Assembly: GCF_003634935.1 (NCBI RefSeq)
Contig: NZ_RBXO01000001.1
Coordinates: 1,823,501-1,887,500 of the forward strand
DNA length: 64,000 nucleotides
Direction: 5' to 3'
Source: Saccharothrix australiensis
GTDB lineage: Bacteria > Actinomycetota > Actinomycetes > Mycobacteriales > Pseudonocardiaceae
Shown here: positions 41,341 to 50,612 of the stretch, piece after piece
Position numbering within the stretch: position 1 is the stretch's first letter
Layout of the letters: every line of letters begins with the position of its first letter
Made by a program: the position numbers and the translations under genes
The notes under the pieces: model-generated
What the model was told of the DNA's origin: nothing
Seen by the model: the letters and a program-made list of their open reading frames with translations, nothing else
The model's database searches: none

Positions 41341-41514
41341 ATGACACTTCCCGTGACCGCCATCACCGGAATGGACGTGTGCCGGGCCCTGACCGGCGCG
41401 ACCGGCCTGCCGCTGGGCGGCGGCGACGTCGCCGGCACGGTGACCGACGGCCCGGCCGACCCGAGCGGGCCGCGTGGACGGGGTCGCGGCGGTTACCACT
41501 TCGAGGGCCATTGA
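41341..41514 (+). CDS. Possible 57-residue ORF
   Basis: ATG at 41341; product starts MTLPVTAITGMDVCRALTGA and ends GRGGYHFEGH. There is no convincing Shine-Dalgarno sequence and no hydrophobic segment. It lies in the otherwise gene-free 485 bases between the NERD-like gene and DUF3145. Could be a real small gene or the fragment of a lost one; low confidence. Confidence 0.25.
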   Translation: MTLPVTAITGMDVCRALTGATGLPLGGGDVAGTVTDGPADPSGPRGRGRGGYHFEGH

Positions 41515-41754
41515 TCACGTGAACGTGTCGGAGTGATGTCGGAATGTGACCCTGTAGACCCCTCGGCGGGGTGCGGGGTCGCACATTAGGGTCGAAAGTC
41601 CTGTATCTGACCCGCCTGGGTGATGGACGTGCTGGTTCTTCTGGCGGACCGCTCCCACAACGGGCAGAATGACCAAGTCGGGAATTCGCAAGATCGTCCG
41701 CGCATCGACAGGCCGTAGGGGAAGACGTCCCTCGTCGAGTAGCGGAGGTCAGCT

Positions 41755-42258
41755 GTGAGCACCCGTGGCAGCACCAGTGGCGTGGTCTACGTCCACTCGT
41801 CGCCGTCTGCGGTCTGTCCGCACGTCGAGTGGGCGATCTCGGGCACCCTCGGCGAGCGCGTGGACCTGAAGTGGGCGGCGCAACCGGCCGCGCCGGGGCA
41901 GTTGCGCGCCGAGTGCGCCTGGACCGGCGAGGCCGGCACCGGCGCGCGGCTCGTGTCCGCGCTGCGCGCGTGGCCGATGCTGAGGTTCGAGGTCACCGAG
42001 GACCCGAGCCCCGGTGTCGACGGCGTCCGCTACTGCTTCGCGCCCGTGCTGGGCCTGTGGCACGCGCGGACCAGCGCGAACGGCGACATCGTCGTGTCCG
42101 AGGACCAGTTGCGGGCGTTGGCGGCGCGCAGCCGGGGCGGCGAGTCCTTCGCCCACGGCGTGGACGAGATCCTGGGCGCGGCCTGGGACGACGCCCTCGA
42201 ACCGTTCCGGCGGGCGGGCGACGGCGCGCCGGTGACCTGGCTGCACCGCGTCGGCTGA
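41755..42258 (+). CDS. DUF3145 family protein
   Basis: A 167-residue actinobacteria-specific protein. VVYVHSSPSAVCPHVEWAIS, LKWAAQPAAPGQLRAECAW and PMLRFEVTEDPSPGVDGVRY are highly conserved family blocks I recognise. It is cytoplasmic with no membrane segment; its role is not established. In many actinomycetes it lies close to the FAS-II genes, which here are 8 kb away beyond the lanthipeptide locus. GTG start at 41755. Confidence 0.93.
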   Translation: MSTRGSTSGVVYVHSSPSAVCPHVEWAISGTLGERVDLKWAAQPAAPGQLRAECAWTGEAGTGARLVSALRAWPMLRFEVTEDPSPGVDGVRYCFAPVLGLWHARTSANGDIVVSEDQLRALAARSRGGESFAHGVDEILGAAWDDALEPFRRAGDGAPVTWLHRVG

Positions 42259-43132
42259 GCACCGGCCGGACGCCCGCGCGCCACCCCGCCGACGGGGTGG
42301 CGCGCCCGCGCCGGCGTGGGGGAACCCAGTGGGACCTGCGGTCTTCCAGCGCGCCCACAGCACCTCGAACCCACCCCCGCGCCGCCACATCGATGCTGTT
42401 CCGCTGGTGCCCGCGCCGCCGCACCGGGCCCGCTGGTGCCCGCGCCGCCGCATCGATGCTGTTCCCGCTCGTGCCCGCCCGCCGCATCGGGCCTGCTCAG
42501 CCCCTGGTGCGCCAGGCACCTGCTCCGCCCGGCACCCGCTGAGTCCGGTACCGGGTGCGCCCGGCACCTGATGCGCCCGCGCCTGCACGCCGTCGCTGCC
42601 GCGCCGGCTGTCCGAGCGGCTCGACCGGGACCCGGTCGAACCGCGTCGCCCGCGCCGGCGCGCTGCAACCCCCGCACCGCCTGTCCGCGTCCCTGCCCCC
42701 GCTCGACGGGACGAGCCGGGGCGGAGCACCCCACGAATCCCGCCGGCCGTGCGCCCGGAAAAGCGCGCGGTACCCACTTGAGTGCCTTCTCAAACTTGCT
42801 CACCGGTTTTTGTCGGTGCCGGCCGGTAGAATTGATACCGGGGGCGGCGGCCCGCAAACCAGGCGCAAACCGACCGCAAACTCGGGGCCATCCGCAAACC
42901 CGCCGCCCCTATCGGCAAACCGCGCGCAACCACTCGTGAACCGCCCGTCACCGCCGGCGAACCGCCCCCGAACGCCCCGCAAACAACCGCACACCGCGGC
43001 ATCCCCGGCACGGCGAGCCGGCAGCACGGGAAGCCGGCAGCGCAGGGGCCGGCAGCGCACGGGCCGGCAGGACACGGGCCGGCAGGACGCGGCCCGGCAG
43101 GACGCGGCCCGGAAGCACGGCGGGCCACGCGG
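42259..43132. repeat. Gene-free 0.87 kb with several tandem-repeat tracts
   Basis: No supported gene. It contains: imperfect repeats of about 33 bp with the core GTGCCCGCGCCGCCGCATCG at about 42378-42493; an AT-richer patch at about 42790-42840; scattered CGCAAACC-type repeats at about 42846-42975; and tandem 10-15 bp units of GGCCGGCAGGACGC at about 43016-43116. All sit between DUF3145 and the terminal gene of the lanthipeptide locus. Confidence 0.7.
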
Positions 43133-44836
43133 TCACCCCGCCGCCACGACCGGCTGCCAGGCCGCCATCAGCTCCGCGTAGGTGGCGGACTCCGCCATCA
43201 GCCGCTCGTGCGAGCCGAGCAGCGGCGCGCCACCGTCCATCACCAGCACCCGGTCCGCCCGCAACGCCGAGGACAGCCGGTGCGCGATCACGACCAGGAT
43301 CCCGCCCCTGGCCGCGAACGCCTGCTCCACCACGGCCTCCGCGGCCGGGTCCAGGTTCGACGTCGCCTCGTCCAGCACCACGACGTCGGCCTCGCACGCG
43401 TAGACCCGCGCGACCGCCAGCAACTGCGCCTCACCCGCCGACAGGCCCGCCCCCGCGTGCCCCACCGCGCCGTCGAGCCCGCCGAGCCGCGAGACGACCG
43501 CTCCCGCGCCGACCGCCGCCACCGCCGCGAGAAGGACGTCGTCGGAGGCCGTCGGCGCGAACAGCGCCAGGTTGTCCCGCACGGTCCCGGTGAACAGGTA
43601 GGTCTCCTGCGGCACCAGGGCGATCCGCCGGTGCCGCTCCGCCGGCCGCACCTCCCGCACCGGCACGCCGCCGAACAGCACCGCACCGGCCTGTGGCGCG
43701 ACCAGCCCGGTGATCAGCCCGGCCAACGTCGACTTGCCGATCCCGCTCGGCCCCACCACCGCCAGGTGCGACCCGCGCGCCAGCACCAGGTCCAGGTCGC
43801 GGACGACCGGCTCGGCGTGCTCACCCCACCCGAACGTCACACCGCGCAGCTCGACCCCGTCGCCACCCGGAACGAGGTCGCCCGGCTGCTCCTCGACCTC
43901 CGGCGCGGCCTCCGCGAGCCGCCGCAGCGCCACCGCCAGCCGCAGGACGACGGTGCTCGTCGTGTCGGCCAGCCGCCGCAGGGCCGGCTGCACGCTGGTG
44001 CTCAGGTACACCACGGCCGCCAGCACGTCGCCGACGGTCAGCGTGCCCGCCGCGACCATCGTCGGGGCCAGCACCAGCAGCAGCGCCAGCGGCAGGAAGC
44101 CGCCGACCGAGATCACGACCCCGCGCGACGCCGACGCCCAGGCCATGCGCACGGTCGCCCGCGCCTGCCGGTCGACCTGCCGCAGCACGTCGGCCGAGGC
44201 GTGCGACCGCGCGTCGCAGGCCACCACGTCCCGCATGCCCAACAGCACGGTGCCCGCCACCTCGGCGGCGCCCTCGTCGGCGAGCACCAGCTCGCGCTGA
44301 CCGCGCGCCAGCGACGGCAGCAGCAGCCCGAACAGCGCCAGCGCCGCCACGACCGGCAGCACGACCAGCCACGCCAGCGAGGACACCGTCGTCGCCAGGC
44401 CCACCAGGGCGGCGGTGGTCGTCACCAGCAGTGCCCGCGCCTGCACCAGCAGCCCGGCGGTCGCGTCGCGCACGACCTCCACGTGCCGGGTGATCCGGGC
44501 GACCGCGCCGGCGTCCGGCTGCCGCCGGTGCGACCGGCCGTCGTGCAGCACGCCCCGCACGACCGCCGCCACCAGGGCGTCCCGCAGTGGCTCCACCACG
44601 TCGCCGAGCCGCGTGAACACCTGCCGCAGCCCGAGCCCGCCGAGCACCGCCACGAGCGCGAACGCCACCAGCCACCCGACACCGGTCCGCACGTCGCCGA
44701 CGGCGAACCCCCGGTCCACCGCCAGGCCGACCAGCCGACCGGACAGCAGCGCGGGCACGCCCTCCAGCACCGACCAGCCCAGCAGGGCCAGCACCGCCCG
44801 CCGCCGTCCCGCCAACGCCCGGAAGTAAGCTCCCAT
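43133..44836 (-). CDS. ABC transporter, membrane-ATPase fusion (lanthipeptide exporter half 2, RamB-like)
   Basis: A 567-residue half-transporter: about six N-terminal helices, then an ATPase domain with Walker A VVGPSGIGKSTLAGL, signature LSAGEAQLLAVARVY (degenerate, Ala for the usual Gly), Walker B VVVLDEATSNLDP and H-loop VIAHR. It starts one base inside the stop of the other half-transporter (TGATG), so the two form a heterodimer. The gene order synthetase-precursor-ABC-ABC matches the ram/amf loci of Streptomyces, where the pair is thought to export the morphogenetic peptide. Confidence 0.92.
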   Translation of the reverse strand: MGAYFRALAGRRRAVLALLGWSVLEGVPALLSGRLVGLAVDRGFAVGDVRTGVGWLVAFALVAVLGGLGLRQVFTRLGDVVEPLRDALVAAVVRGVLHDGRSHRRQPDAGAVARITRHVEVVRDATAGLLVQARALLVTTTAALVGLATTVSSLAWLVVLPVVAALALFGLLLPSLARGQRELVLADEGAAEVAGTVLLGMRDVVACDARSHASADVLRQVDRQARATVRMAWASASRGVVISVGGFLPLALLLVLAPTMVAAGTLTVGDVLAAVVYLSTSVQPALRRLADTTSTVVLRLAVALRRLAEAAPEVEEQPGDLVPGGDGVELRGVTFGWGEHAEPVVRDLDLVLARGSHLAVVGPSGIGKSTLAGLITGLVAPQAGAVLFGGVPVREVRPAERHRRIALVPQETYLFTGTVRDNLALFAPTASDDVLLAAVAAVGAGAVVSRLGGLDGAVGHAGAGLSAGEAQLLAVARVYACEADVVVLDEATSNLDPAAEAVVEQAFAARGGILVVIAHRLSSALRADRVLVMDGGAPLLGSHERLMAESATYAELMAAWQPVVAAG

Positions 44837-46428
44837 CAGCCGAACACCGCCCGGTAGTCCGCGTCGTCCCACAGCGCCCGGTGCGGCGCCACCGCCCGCA
44901 CCCGGCCGTCCTCCAGCCACACCACGAGGTCCGCCCGCCGCGCCGTCGCCGCCCGGTGCGTCACGACGACCCTGGTGCGGCCGGGCAGCGCCGAGGCCAG
45001 GGCGTCCTCCACGGTGGACTCGGTGACGGTGTCGAGGCTGGCCGTCGCGTCGTCCAGCACGAGCACGCCGGGGTCGCGCACCACGGCGCGGGCCAGCCCG
45101 AGGCGCTGCGCCTCGCCACCGGACAGCGGCGTGTCGGCCACCGGCGTGTCGTAGCCGTCGGGCAGCCGCACCACCACGTCGTGCACCTGCGCGGCGCGGC
45201 ACGCGGCCACCACCCGCTCCCGGTCGGCGGACGTGCCGTAGCCGACGGCGTCCGCGACGGTCGCGCCGAGCAGCGCGGGCCGCTCGAACGCGTACCCGAC
45301 CGACCCGCCGCGCAGCACCTCGCCGGACGCGGGCGCGGTCAGCCCGCCGAGCACGGCCGCCAGCGCCGACTTGCCCGCGCCGGACCGCCCGACCACGGCC
45401 AGGAACGTCCCGGGTGGCACCACCAGGTCCACCTCGTGCAGGGCGTCCGGCACCGACACGCCGCGCAGCTCCACCGAACCGGCCGGCGCGGTGGCCGGTT
45501 CGGCGGCGTCCGGCGCGGTGGCCGTCAGCACCTCGTCGATCCGCGCGGCCGACGCCCGCGCCCGCTGCACGGCCGTCAGCACGGTCGCCTGGCCGACCAC
45601 GGCCAGGCCGAGCCCCGCGTAGCCGAGCGCCGCCAGCACGTCACCGACGCTCAGCCTGCCCGCGACCACGCCGAACCCGGCGGCGGTCAGCACGGCCAGC
45701 TCCACGGTGGGCAGCAGCAGCCCGGCGCGCCAGATCATCCGCGCCTGGGTGCGCCACATGCCGACGCCCGCCGCCGCGAGCCGGGGCAGTGGCCGCAGCA
45801 CCCGCGCGGCCTCCTGGTCGGCGCGGCCGGACGCCGCGATGGTGCGCAGCCCGCCGACCGCGTCCAGCAGCCGCGCGGACAGCTCGCCGGAGACCTCCTG
45901 GTAGGTGGCCACGTCCTCGGCGGTCAGCTTCAGGTGCGAGCGCACGAGCAGCAGCGCGGGCGGCACGCTCACCAGGAACACCACCGCGAGCCGCCAGTCC
46001 AGCAGCGCCAGCGCCACCACCGCGCCGCACGCCGTCGTCACCGTGATGCCGAGGTTCACCAGCAGCACGGCGTACCCGCCCGCGATGGCGCTGTCGCCGG
46101 TCAGCCTGCTCACCGCGTCACCGGCCTCGAACCGGCCGGGGTGGCCGAGGTCCAGCAGGCGGGCGGTCAGCCGGCGGCGCAGCCACGCCGTGCCGCGCGC
46201 GGTGATCGCCGCCGCCAGGACGACGCCGATCGCGTCGCCCACCACCTCCACGCCCGCCAGGCCGACCAGCCACAGCACGGTCGCGCCGGTCGGCCGCCCG
46301 GACAGGACGGCGTCCACGGCGTCGGCCAGCGCGGTCGGCAGCAGCAGGCCCGCGGCGGTGGCCAGCAGCGCGTTGAGCGCCAGCAGCAGCCAGCGCGGGT
46401 CGCGGAGGACGACCGATCTCAGCAGCAT
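44836..46428 (-). CDS. ABC transporter, membrane-ATPase fusion (lanthipeptide exporter half 1, RamA-like)
   Basis: A 530-residue half-transporter, somewhat short for the family (usually about 580) because the N-terminal portion before the first helix is minimal. Membrane domain with helices such as LLLALNALLATAAGLLLPTA and LVGLAGVEVVGDAIGVVL; ATPase with Walker A VVGRSGAGKSALAAVL, signature LSGGEAQRLGLARAV, Walker B VLVLDDATASLDT, H-loop VTHRA. In VLVLDDATA the catalytic Glu after Walker B is replaced by Asp, often seen in heterodimeric exporters with one weak site. It overlaps the second half-transporter by one base. Confidence 0.92.
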   Translation of the reverse strand: MLLRSVVLRDPRWLLLALNALLATAAGLLLPTALADAVDAVLSGRPTGATVLWLVGLAGVEVVGDAIGVVLAAAITARGTAWLRRRLTARLLDLGHPGRFEAGDAVSRLTGDSAIAGGYAVLLVNLGITVTTACGAVVALALLDWRLAVVFLVSVPPALLLVRSHLKLTAEDVATYQEVSGELSARLLDAVGGLRTIAASGRADQEAARVLRPLPRLAAAGVGMWRTQARMIWRAGLLLPTVELAVLTAAGFGVVAGRLSVGDVLAALGYAGLGLAVVGQATVLTAVQRARASAARIDEVLTATAPDAAEPATAPAGSVELRGVSVPDALHEVDLVVPPGTFLAVVGRSGAGKSALAAVLGGLTAPASGEVLRGGSVGYAFERPALLGATVADAVGYGTSADRERVVAACRAAQVHDVVVRLPDGYDTPVADTPLSGGEAQRLGLARAVVRDPGVLVLDDATASLDTVTESTVEDALASALPGRTRVVVTHRAATARRADLVVWLEDGRVRAVAPHRALWDDADYRAVFG

Positions 46429-46523
46429 TCGTGCTCCAGCGGGTCGGGGCCCATCATGGGTGAGGGCCCGGCGCCGGCCACCCGGGTGCGAACCGGGCGA
46501 CCGCCGCCGGACCCTCGTGCGGT

Positions 46524-46556
46524 GGTGAGCGGCGCACTTCGCCTGCGCCGCTCACC
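46524..46556 (-). terminator. Hairpin between lanthipeptide precursor and transporter genes (attenuator)
   Basis: Perfect 13-bp stem GGTGAGCGGCGCA/TGCGCCGCTCACC with a 7-base loop, 21 bases after the precursor stop and about 96 bases before the first transporter start. In this position it would partly terminate, giving more precursor than transporter message. Confidence 0.75.
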
Positions 46557-46576
46557 GCCTGCTCAGCGCGGCTCCG

Positions 46577-46741
46577 TCAGCAGAGGACGAGGCTCACGGT
46601 GGAGTGGCTGCAGGGCAGCAGCAGGGACGCGTTGGAGGCGGTCGTGCTGCCGCCACCGCCGCCGCTGCTGCCGCCGCTCGCCATCGCGTTGGCCTGGACC
46701 TCGGGGGTTTCGAGGTCCTGCAGGTCGAGGATGAACTCCAT
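46577..46741 (-). CDS. lanA: Class III lanthipeptide precursor, SapB/RamS-like
   Basis: A 54-residue precursor. The leader MEFILDLQDLETPEVQ carries the class III LxLQxLE-type recognition helix (ILDLQDLE). After a Gly/Ser linker the core ends in SNASLLLPC and STVSLVLC: two Ser-x2-Ser-x(3-4)-Cys units, the substrate pattern for labionin or lanthionine plus dehydroalanine, and close in character to SapB (core with ASLLLC and a second ring). AAGGAG lies 5 bases before the ATG. The LanKC gene is 32 bases upstream on the same strand. The mature peptide would be small, amphipathic and hydrophobic, perhaps a surfactant for aerial growth. Confidence 0.93.
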   Translation of the reverse strand: MEFILDLQDLETPEVQANAMASGGSSGGGGGSTTASNASLLLPCSHSTVSLVLC

Positions 46742-46773
46742 GTCGACTCCTTGGATCTTCTTCGGGGGAACGG

Positions 46774-49305
46774 TTACTGCGACCGACCCGGAGGGGCCGG
46801 GGTCCGGAGGAACGGCAGCACGGGTGCTCCGCTCGTGGCGGTCGCGAGCGCCATCAGCACGCCCGCGCCACCGGTGTTGAGGTCCATCGACAGCCGGCGC
46901 AGCTGGATGCCGGGGAACGCCAGGCCCTCCTGGTAGGGCACGGCGTGCCAGGACAGCGCCGCCAGGTGCCGGTCGACGGCCGCGCGCGGGCCGCCGCCGT
47001 GCACGAGCGCGGCCAGCAGGCCCGCCCGGCCGAGCATCAGCGCGGGCTGGATGACGAACTCGCCGGTGAGGCCGCCGACCAGCTCGGGCAGCCGGGCCGA
47101 GCACGGCGCGTCCGGCGCGACCCGCGCGAACTCGGCGAGCACCAGCGCGATGCCCGCGCTGCCCACGCCCACGTACGGCAGGGTGCGGAAGTTGCCGTCG
47201 CGGACCTGCGTCGAGCCGTCCAGTGCGGTCATGCACTCGGCCAGGTCGCGCTCCAGGGCGCGCTCGGCCTCGGCCAGCCACCGCCGGTCGCCCGTCCGCT
47301 CGTGCAGCCGGACGAACAGCAGCGCCGGTCCGGACCAGCCGTGCAACAGGCCCGCGCGGGCCTTGTCGCCGGGTGGCGGCGCGTCCGCGAGCATCGCCGC
47401 CAGCCGGTCGCCGAGCCCGGCGGCCCGCGCGGCGTGCGCCTCGTCGTCGCGGGCGTCCGCGAAGTGCAGCAGGTTCAGGGCGACGCCCGCCAGCCCGGAC
47501 TTGAGCCCGTGGTCCCTGGTGGCGGGCACGATCTCGGCGTACGCGCGGACCAGCTCGTCGGCCTCGTCGTGGTAGCCGAAGTTCTCCAGCACGTGCGCGA
47601 TCCCGTGCGCACCGGTGAAGAACCCGACCTCCTTCGGCGGGTCGCGGCGCAGCGAGTCCAGCAGCCACCGCTCGTGCTCCGGGTAGCGGCCCTCGCCCGC
47701 CGCGTCCAGCGCGTGCAGCACACCGGCCGCGCCGTAGGCGAAGCACGCGCCGCCCACCTCGAACTGCTCGACGTCGCCGGGGAACAGCCGGTCCGCGCGG
47801 TGCGGCGTGGCGGAGGCCAGGATCGCGGCGGCGACGGACTTGCGGACGACCTCCCAGTCCGGCTCCGGCTCGTCCAGCGCCGTGACGACCGGCGCGGGCG
47901 GGTCCACGCGCGGGGTCAGGGTGGCGAGGATGCCCTCGCAGTACTCGTCGGGCAGGTCGAACCGGCGGCGGATGAACTCCACGTGGGTGCGCAGCTTCAC
48001 GGGCGCGAGTTCGACCACCGCGTTGAGCGGCAGGAACACGTACAGCCGCAGCGCGGCCAGCGCGTACTCGTCGATCTCGAACCCGGAGCGGTCCGGCGGC
48101 GCCTGGAAACCGGGGGAGCCCAGCGTCGGCTTGCGGTCCTCCTCGACCGGGAACGCCAGCTCGAAGTCGATCAGGGACACCGAGTCGTCGTCGTCCACCA
48201 GCACGTTGAGCGGGTGCAGGTCGCTGAACACCACGCCGCGCCCGTGCACGTCGGCGATGATCCGCTCCACGGCCGCGACGACCGCCATCGCCCGCGCGGC
48301 GTACGCGGCGAGGTCGCCGACCTCGTGGTGGGTGAGCGGGTAGTGCTGCCCCAGCCACTGCCCGATCGGGCGGCCGGGCACCGGCTGCATCGCGACGAAC
48401 TCGTGCTCCCACGCGGTGAAGTGCTCGTACACCTCGGGCACGCCCGGCACGCCCGCGAGCCGGGTGAGGATCGCGTGCTCCCGGCGCAGCCGCGCCACCG
48501 CGTCGACGTTCTCCCGGTCCAGCCCGGCGTGCGGGCGGGCTTCCTTGAGCACCACCTGCGCGCCGTCGGACTTGCGGGTCGCCCGGTACACGCCGCCGCC
48601 GTTGGAGAAGTGCAGCGACTGGGTCACCCGGTAGGGGAACGACTCCGCGTCACCGGCCTTCCGCGCGGCCAGGTGCTCCTCCAGGCACCGGGGCAGGGTG
48701 ATCCAGTCCGGTACCCAGAACGTGGGTTTGCGCTGGTCGGGCACGAGTTCGCCGGTGGGGCCCCCGATCGCCAGGACGCGCTTGCCGTCGACCTCCAGCC
48801 ACTGCTCGACGAATCCGCCGTACCGCACGAACAGCGGTCCCCGGCCGTACCGCAGGTCGCTGAGGATGTACGCGCCGGGCTTGCCCCCCAGCAGGGCGTC
48901 GAGGTCGCGCAGGACGGTTTCGAGCTGGTCGTCGTCGGCCGGGTAGATCGTGATGAGCTTGCCGCTGGCCTCGCGCGGCGCGTACTTCGAGTTGCGCGCC
49001 AGCACGATCGACCGGGTGCGCAGGTACTTGAACGGGATGCGGTGCTCGACCAGGTAGTCGTAGGCGGTCAGCAGGACCTCGCCGGCGTTGCGCACGGTGG
49101 CCGACACGTGGATCTTCCAGCCCTGGCGGGGCACCTCCGCGCCGGCGGGCTGGAGGTAGCGCCAGATCGTGAGATCAGTCTGCGACCAGTCTTCCGACAA
49201 CGGCGGGAGCACTCGCGAAAAATCGTCGTCCGCGGTTTTCGTCGAGCTTTGCACGTCGTAGAAGAGGCGGTCCGCGAAGCAGTAAGCCTCATAGCGGAGG
49301 TCCAC
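46774..49305 (-). CDS. lanKC: Class III lanthionine synthetase LanKC (RamC/AmfT-like)
   Basis: An 843-residue trifunctional enzyme. The N-terminal lyase-type part begins VDLRYEAYCFADRLFYDVQS, as in RamC. The kinase domain follows: YRATRKSDGAQVVLKEARPH, catalytic loop GVVFSDLHPLNVLVD near residue 361, and SLIDFELAF. The C-terminal cyclase-like domain (ACFAYGAAGVLHALDAAG, LLHGWSGPALLFVRL, YVGVGSAGIALVL) lacks the zinc-binding Cys residues of class I/II cyclases, as is typical for class III. GTG 49305 is chosen because GGGAGGCG precedes it at good spacing; the longer open frame upstream to 49506 is not like the family and is probably 5' UTR. Confidence 0.96.
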   Translation of the reverse strand: MDLRYEAYCFADRLFYDVQSSTKTADDDFSRVLPPLSEDWSQTDLTIWRYLQPAGAEVPRQGWKIHVSATVRNAGEVLLTAYDYLVEHRIPFKYLRTRSIVLARNSKYAPREASGKLITIYPADDDQLETVLRDLDALLGGKPGAYILSDLRYGRGPLFVRYGGFVEQWLEVDGKRVLAIGGPTGELVPDQRKPTFWVPDWITLPRCLEEHLAARKAGDAESFPYRVTQSLHFSNGGGVYRATRKSDGAQVVLKEARPHAGLDRENVDAVARLRREHAILTRLAGVPGVPEVYEHFTAWEHEFVAMQPVPGRPIGQWLGQHYPLTHHEVGDLAAYAARAMAVVAAVERIIADVHGRGVVFSDLHPLNVLVDDDDSVSLIDFELAFPVEEDRKPTLGSPGFQAPPDRSGFEIDEYALAALRLYVFLPLNAVVELAPVKLRTHVEFIRRRFDLPDEYCEGILATLTPRVDPPAPVVTALDEPEPDWEVVRKSVAAAILASATPHRADRLFPGDVEQFEVGGACFAYGAAGVLHALDAAGEGRYPEHERWLLDSLRRDPPKEVGFFTGAHGIAHVLENFGYHDEADELVRAYAEIVPATRDHGLKSGLAGVALNLLHFADARDDEAHAARAAGLGDRLAAMLADAPPPGDKARAGLLHGWSGPALLFVRLHERTGDRRWLAEAERALERDLAECMTALDGSTQVRDGNFRTLPYVGVGSAGIALVLAEFARVAPDAPCSARLPELVGGLTGEFVIQPALMLGRAGLLAALVHGGGPRAAVDRHLAALSWHAVPYQEGLAFPGIQLRRLSMDLNTGGAGVLMALATATSGAPVLPFLRTPAPPGRSQ

Positions 49306-49803
49306 GGGAATTCGCCTCCCTGTAATTGTTCGACCGGCATATTCCCGCACAGCGGCTTCGTGGGCGCCATCCGCCATCTCGGGGAGCCCGTTGCTCCATC
49401 CGTGACGCCGCAGGTGGCGTTGAGCAGCACTTTCGGTGTCATTAGCAGCAGTCGAACCACCCGGATGCGAGGTTTGAGCCCGGATAGAGTGCACTTCGGC
49501 GGGCATTGTCGCTAAACGACACCGGATCGTTCAACAGTGGCACGTGGGCTCACCAGGGCGGTCGCGCGCACTTCCGCTATTCTGCGGTTCGCCGGCCGGC
49601 GGGCGGCGCGCTACTCCTTCCGGGTGGCCATCCCCCGCACGGCGTGGGAATAGTCCGATAGGACGTGTGATGTCGGCCGAAAATTGGGTTTGCGCATTTA
49701 TGGCAACCGGCCGCGGACGGGCGGGACCGCCCGGATCGGGTCTGCCGCTGCGCCGTTCGGGTGGTGCTGGGCGTGTTCCGGGGGATGTGGCACGCTCGTC
49801 GGC

Positions 49804-50370
49804 GTGTCACTCCGGCTGCTGCTGCCCGCCGTGCTGGTGGCCGCGGTGTTGACCGCGGTGGTCGGCGTGCCGGTGCGCGAGCTGTACCAGCGGCCCGTGC
49901 GCGCCGCCGCCGAACCGGTCGTCGCGCCGTCCTCGTCGGTGCCGCGCGACGCCCAGCCCGGCAGCCCGGCGGTGCGGCTCAGCGTCGACGCGGCCCAGCA
50001 CCCCGACGGCGCACGCGTCCGCGACGTGCTCCAGGACCACTTCGACGCCATCAACGCCCACGACTACGCGCGGTGGACCAGGACGGTCACCGCGGAGCGC
50101 ACCCGGCGCACGCCGCGCGCCCGCTGGGAAGCCGAGTACGAGTCGTCGCGCGACGGGACGATCCAGGTGCTCCGCGTCGAGACCGCGTCACGGACCCGGC
50201 TGCGCGTGCTGATGACGTTCGTCAGCACCCAGGACGTCGCGAAGGCGCCACCGGACCTCCGCAGCGATTGCATCACGTGGCGGGTCGTCTACCCGATGCA
50301 GGTGGAGGCGGGCGGCCTGCGGGTCGACTCCGGCACCGAGGGCGCCGGCTCCCAGGCGGCGGCCTGCTGA
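49804..50370 (+). CDS. Secreted or membrane-anchored protein, NTF2/SnoaL-like
   Basis: A 188-residue protein with an N-terminal hydrophobic anchor (LLLPAVLVAAVLTAVVGVPV), a Ser/Pro-rich linker, then about 110 residues (LQDHFDAINAHDYARWTRTV, then RVETASRTRLRVLMTFVS) with the helix-strand pattern of small NTF2-like lipoprotein domains common in actinomycetes. Two cysteines (RSDC, QAAAC) may pair outside the cell. GTG 49804. The stretch 49306-49803 upstream (498 bases) holds the LanKC promoter and no other gene that I can support. Confidence 0.68.
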   Translation: MSLRLLLPAVLVAAVLTAVVGVPVRELYQRPVRAAAEPVVAPSSSVPRDAQPGSPAVRLSVDAAQHPDGARVRDVLQDHFDAINAHDYARWTRTVTAERTRRTPRARWEAEYESSRDGTIQVLRVETASRTRLRVLMTFVSTQDVAKAPPDLRSDCITWRVVYPMQVEAGGLRVDSGTEGAGSQAAAC

Positions 50371-50392
50371 AGCGCCCCCCGGCTCGCACCGG

Positions 50393-50520
50393 CACCGGTC
50401 CGCCGATCGCGGGTTCCCGCGGGCACCGGAACAACGACCGCGGCCGTGGGTTTCGCGGGCACCGGTCCGCCGGCCGCGGGTTCCTGCGGGCACCGGTCCG
50501 CCGACCGCGGCCGCTTCGGC
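50393..50520. repeat. Imperfect 31-36 bp tandem repeats
   Basis: Four units beginning CACCGG at 50393, 50424, 50460 and 50491, each containing CGCGGG or CCGCGG blocks. They fill the gap between the NTF2-like gene and the fabF terminator; no gene present. Confidence 0.7.
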
Positions 50521-50544
50521 AGGCCGGGAGGCCCGTTGACGGCA

Positions 50545-50577
50545 CGAGGCCGCCTCCCGCGCCGGGAAGCGGCCTCG
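50545..50577. terminator. Terminator of the fab operon
   Basis: Stem CGAGGCCGC-C-TCCC pairing with GGGA-A-GCGGCCTCG (50545-50577), one internal mismatch and a 5-base loop, 35 bases beyond the fabF stop on the minus strand. Confidence 0.75.
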
Positions 50578-50612
50578 TCGGACCGGGGAACGGCCCCGGT
50601 GGGGTCGGGCGG

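Noticed and set aside
42316..43181. Open frames of about 200 codons in the repeat block
   Set aside because: Low-complexity translations of tandem repeats, no ribosome-binding site, no conserved motif.
49306..49506. 67-codon N-terminal extension of LanKC
   Set aside because: Unlike the family and lacking a ribosome-binding site, while GTG 49305 has a strong one and a canonical N-terminus.
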